Source: an uncultured Phascolarctobacterium sp. | GTDB taxonomy: Bacteria > Bacillota > Negativicutes > Acidaminococcales > Acidaminococcaceae | Reading direction: 5' to 3' | Assembly: GCA_900553055.1 (NCBI GenBank) | Contig: USBV01000026.1 | Span: 1 to 14,502, forward strand | Length of the DNA: 14,502 bases | Part shown: positions 14,088 through 14,502 of the stretch, piece by piece | Layout: each line of letters begins with the position of its first letter | Numbering within the stretch: the stretch's first letter is position 1 | Notes under the pieces: generated by a model | Told to the model about the DNA's origin: nothing | The model's input: the letters and a program-made list of their open reading frames with translations, nothing else | Database searches by the model: none | Program-made: the position numbers and the translations under genes

Positions 14088-14502
14088 ATGCAAATTATTG
14101 ATGCGCATATGCATTACTACGATAAAGAAGGCTTTATCGAGGTGGCTGCCAAAGCTGGCTACGAAAACACCGCGGCCTGCTGGCAGCGCATTTGTCAAGA
14201 AAATAACATCGTTTTTTCCGTGGCCATGGGCAACACCATGTACACCAGCTCGCGCTATGGGGGAGTGCCCCCGCGGCTTATTGACCTTGCAGCGCCCTTT
14301 GACGAGGAGCACTACAATCAGCCGGCAAATATGGGCTATTGCATGGGCGTACAAAGCGAGCTCATTACGCAGGCTAACGCCGAAGCCACAGCGCGCGAAT
14401 TTGAGCATTATATCGCCGATAAGCACTGCCTGGGCATCAAGCTGTATCCCGGCTATGAATCGGTATATGTTAACGATCGGCGGCACTGGCCCCTGTTTGA
14501 AC
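14088..14502 (+). CDS. Amidohydrolase family protein (3' end missing)
   Basis: An ORF begins with ATG at 14088 and stays open to the window edge (138 full codons). It starts MQIIDAHMHYYD, whose HxH pair (His7, His9) after a beta strand is the first metal-binding motif of the amidohydrolase superfamily. The later GIKLYPGYESVYVND...WPLFE is typical of the amidohydrolase-2 (PF04909-type, TIM-barrel) branch, where a Lys or conserved strand segment follows the barrel's middle. The substrate cannot be told. The ribosome binding site is modest (AAGAAGG about 9 nt upstream). It follows pbuX by 37 nt with no terminator or promoter visible, so read-through from xpt-pbuX is possible. Confidence 0.8.
   Translation, partial: MQIIDAHMHYYDKEGFIEVAAKAGYENTAACWQRICQENNIVFSVAMGNTMYTSSRYGGVPPRLIDLAAPFDEEHYNQPANMGYCMGVQSELITQANAEATAREFEHYIADKHCLGIKLYPGYESVYVNDRRHWPLFE

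Noticed and set aside
1..14502. CRISPR arrays, tRNA or rRNA genes, insertion sequences
   Set aside because: No regularly spaced direct repeats, cloverleaf sequence, rRNA motifs or transposase genes were seen. The only recombinase is the XerD-like housekeeping type.

Overview
The window looks like chromosomal DNA from a diderm Firmicute of the Negativicutes type (Acidaminococcus/Phascolarctobacterium/Selenomonas-like). This is inferred from three things: Firmicute-style AGGAGG ribosome binding sites and sigma-A promoters, a trimeric autotransporter that needs an outer membrane, and an SLH module encoded behind the autotransporter. No rRNA or other marker gene is present, so I cannot name a genus. 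All genes read on the + strand. Most are mid-GC housekeeping genes; the autotransporter gene is visibly AT-rich over its 5' two thirds.

Layout. (1) 1-1995: the 3' part of a XerD-type tyrosine recombinase, then a membrane-anchored divergent polysaccharide deacetylase, closed by a terminator. (2) 2188-7720: a promoter with a leader of about 200 nt, a giant YadA-like trimeric autotransporter, an SLH module knocked out of its reading frame, and a small XRE-family regulator, closed by a strong terminator. (3) 7834-9711: an extended -10 promoter, a PatA-like class III aminotransferase and an SRPBCC/RatA-like protein. (4) 9701-10634: the htpX membrane protease under its own promoter. (5) 10656-11326: ndk with its own promoter, a structured leader and a terminator. 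(6) 11413-11976: a PduO-type cobalamin adenosyltransferase and its terminator. (7) 12070-14050: a xanthine salvage operon, xpt-pbuX. (8) 14088-end: the start of an amidohydrolase.

Two things stand out. First, the autotransporter ORF ends prematurely inside an SLH domain. The bases GATGTTCC at 7096-7103 encode the 'MF' of the expected FPDVPENHW motif in one frame and its 'DVP' in the next frame. This is the signature of a 10-bp deletion between two direct repeats. The intact protein would be about 1665 residues, with an SLH domain in the periplasm that could tie the adhesin to peptidoglycan. Second, two 99-bp copies of an imperfect palindrome lie in inverted orientation at 9156-9254 and 10703-10801. 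They are about 80% identical with no indels, and many differences are compensatory base-pair changes. One copy fills the aminotransferase-SRPBCC gap; the other lies inside the predicted ndk leader. I do not recognise this element family.

How the genes work together: xpt and pbuX import xanthine and convert it to XMP, and ndk balances nucleoside triphosphates. The adenosyltransferase makes coenzyme B12. HtpX is a membrane quality-control protease. The autotransporter, the SLH fragment and the XRE gene form the accessory surface locus.
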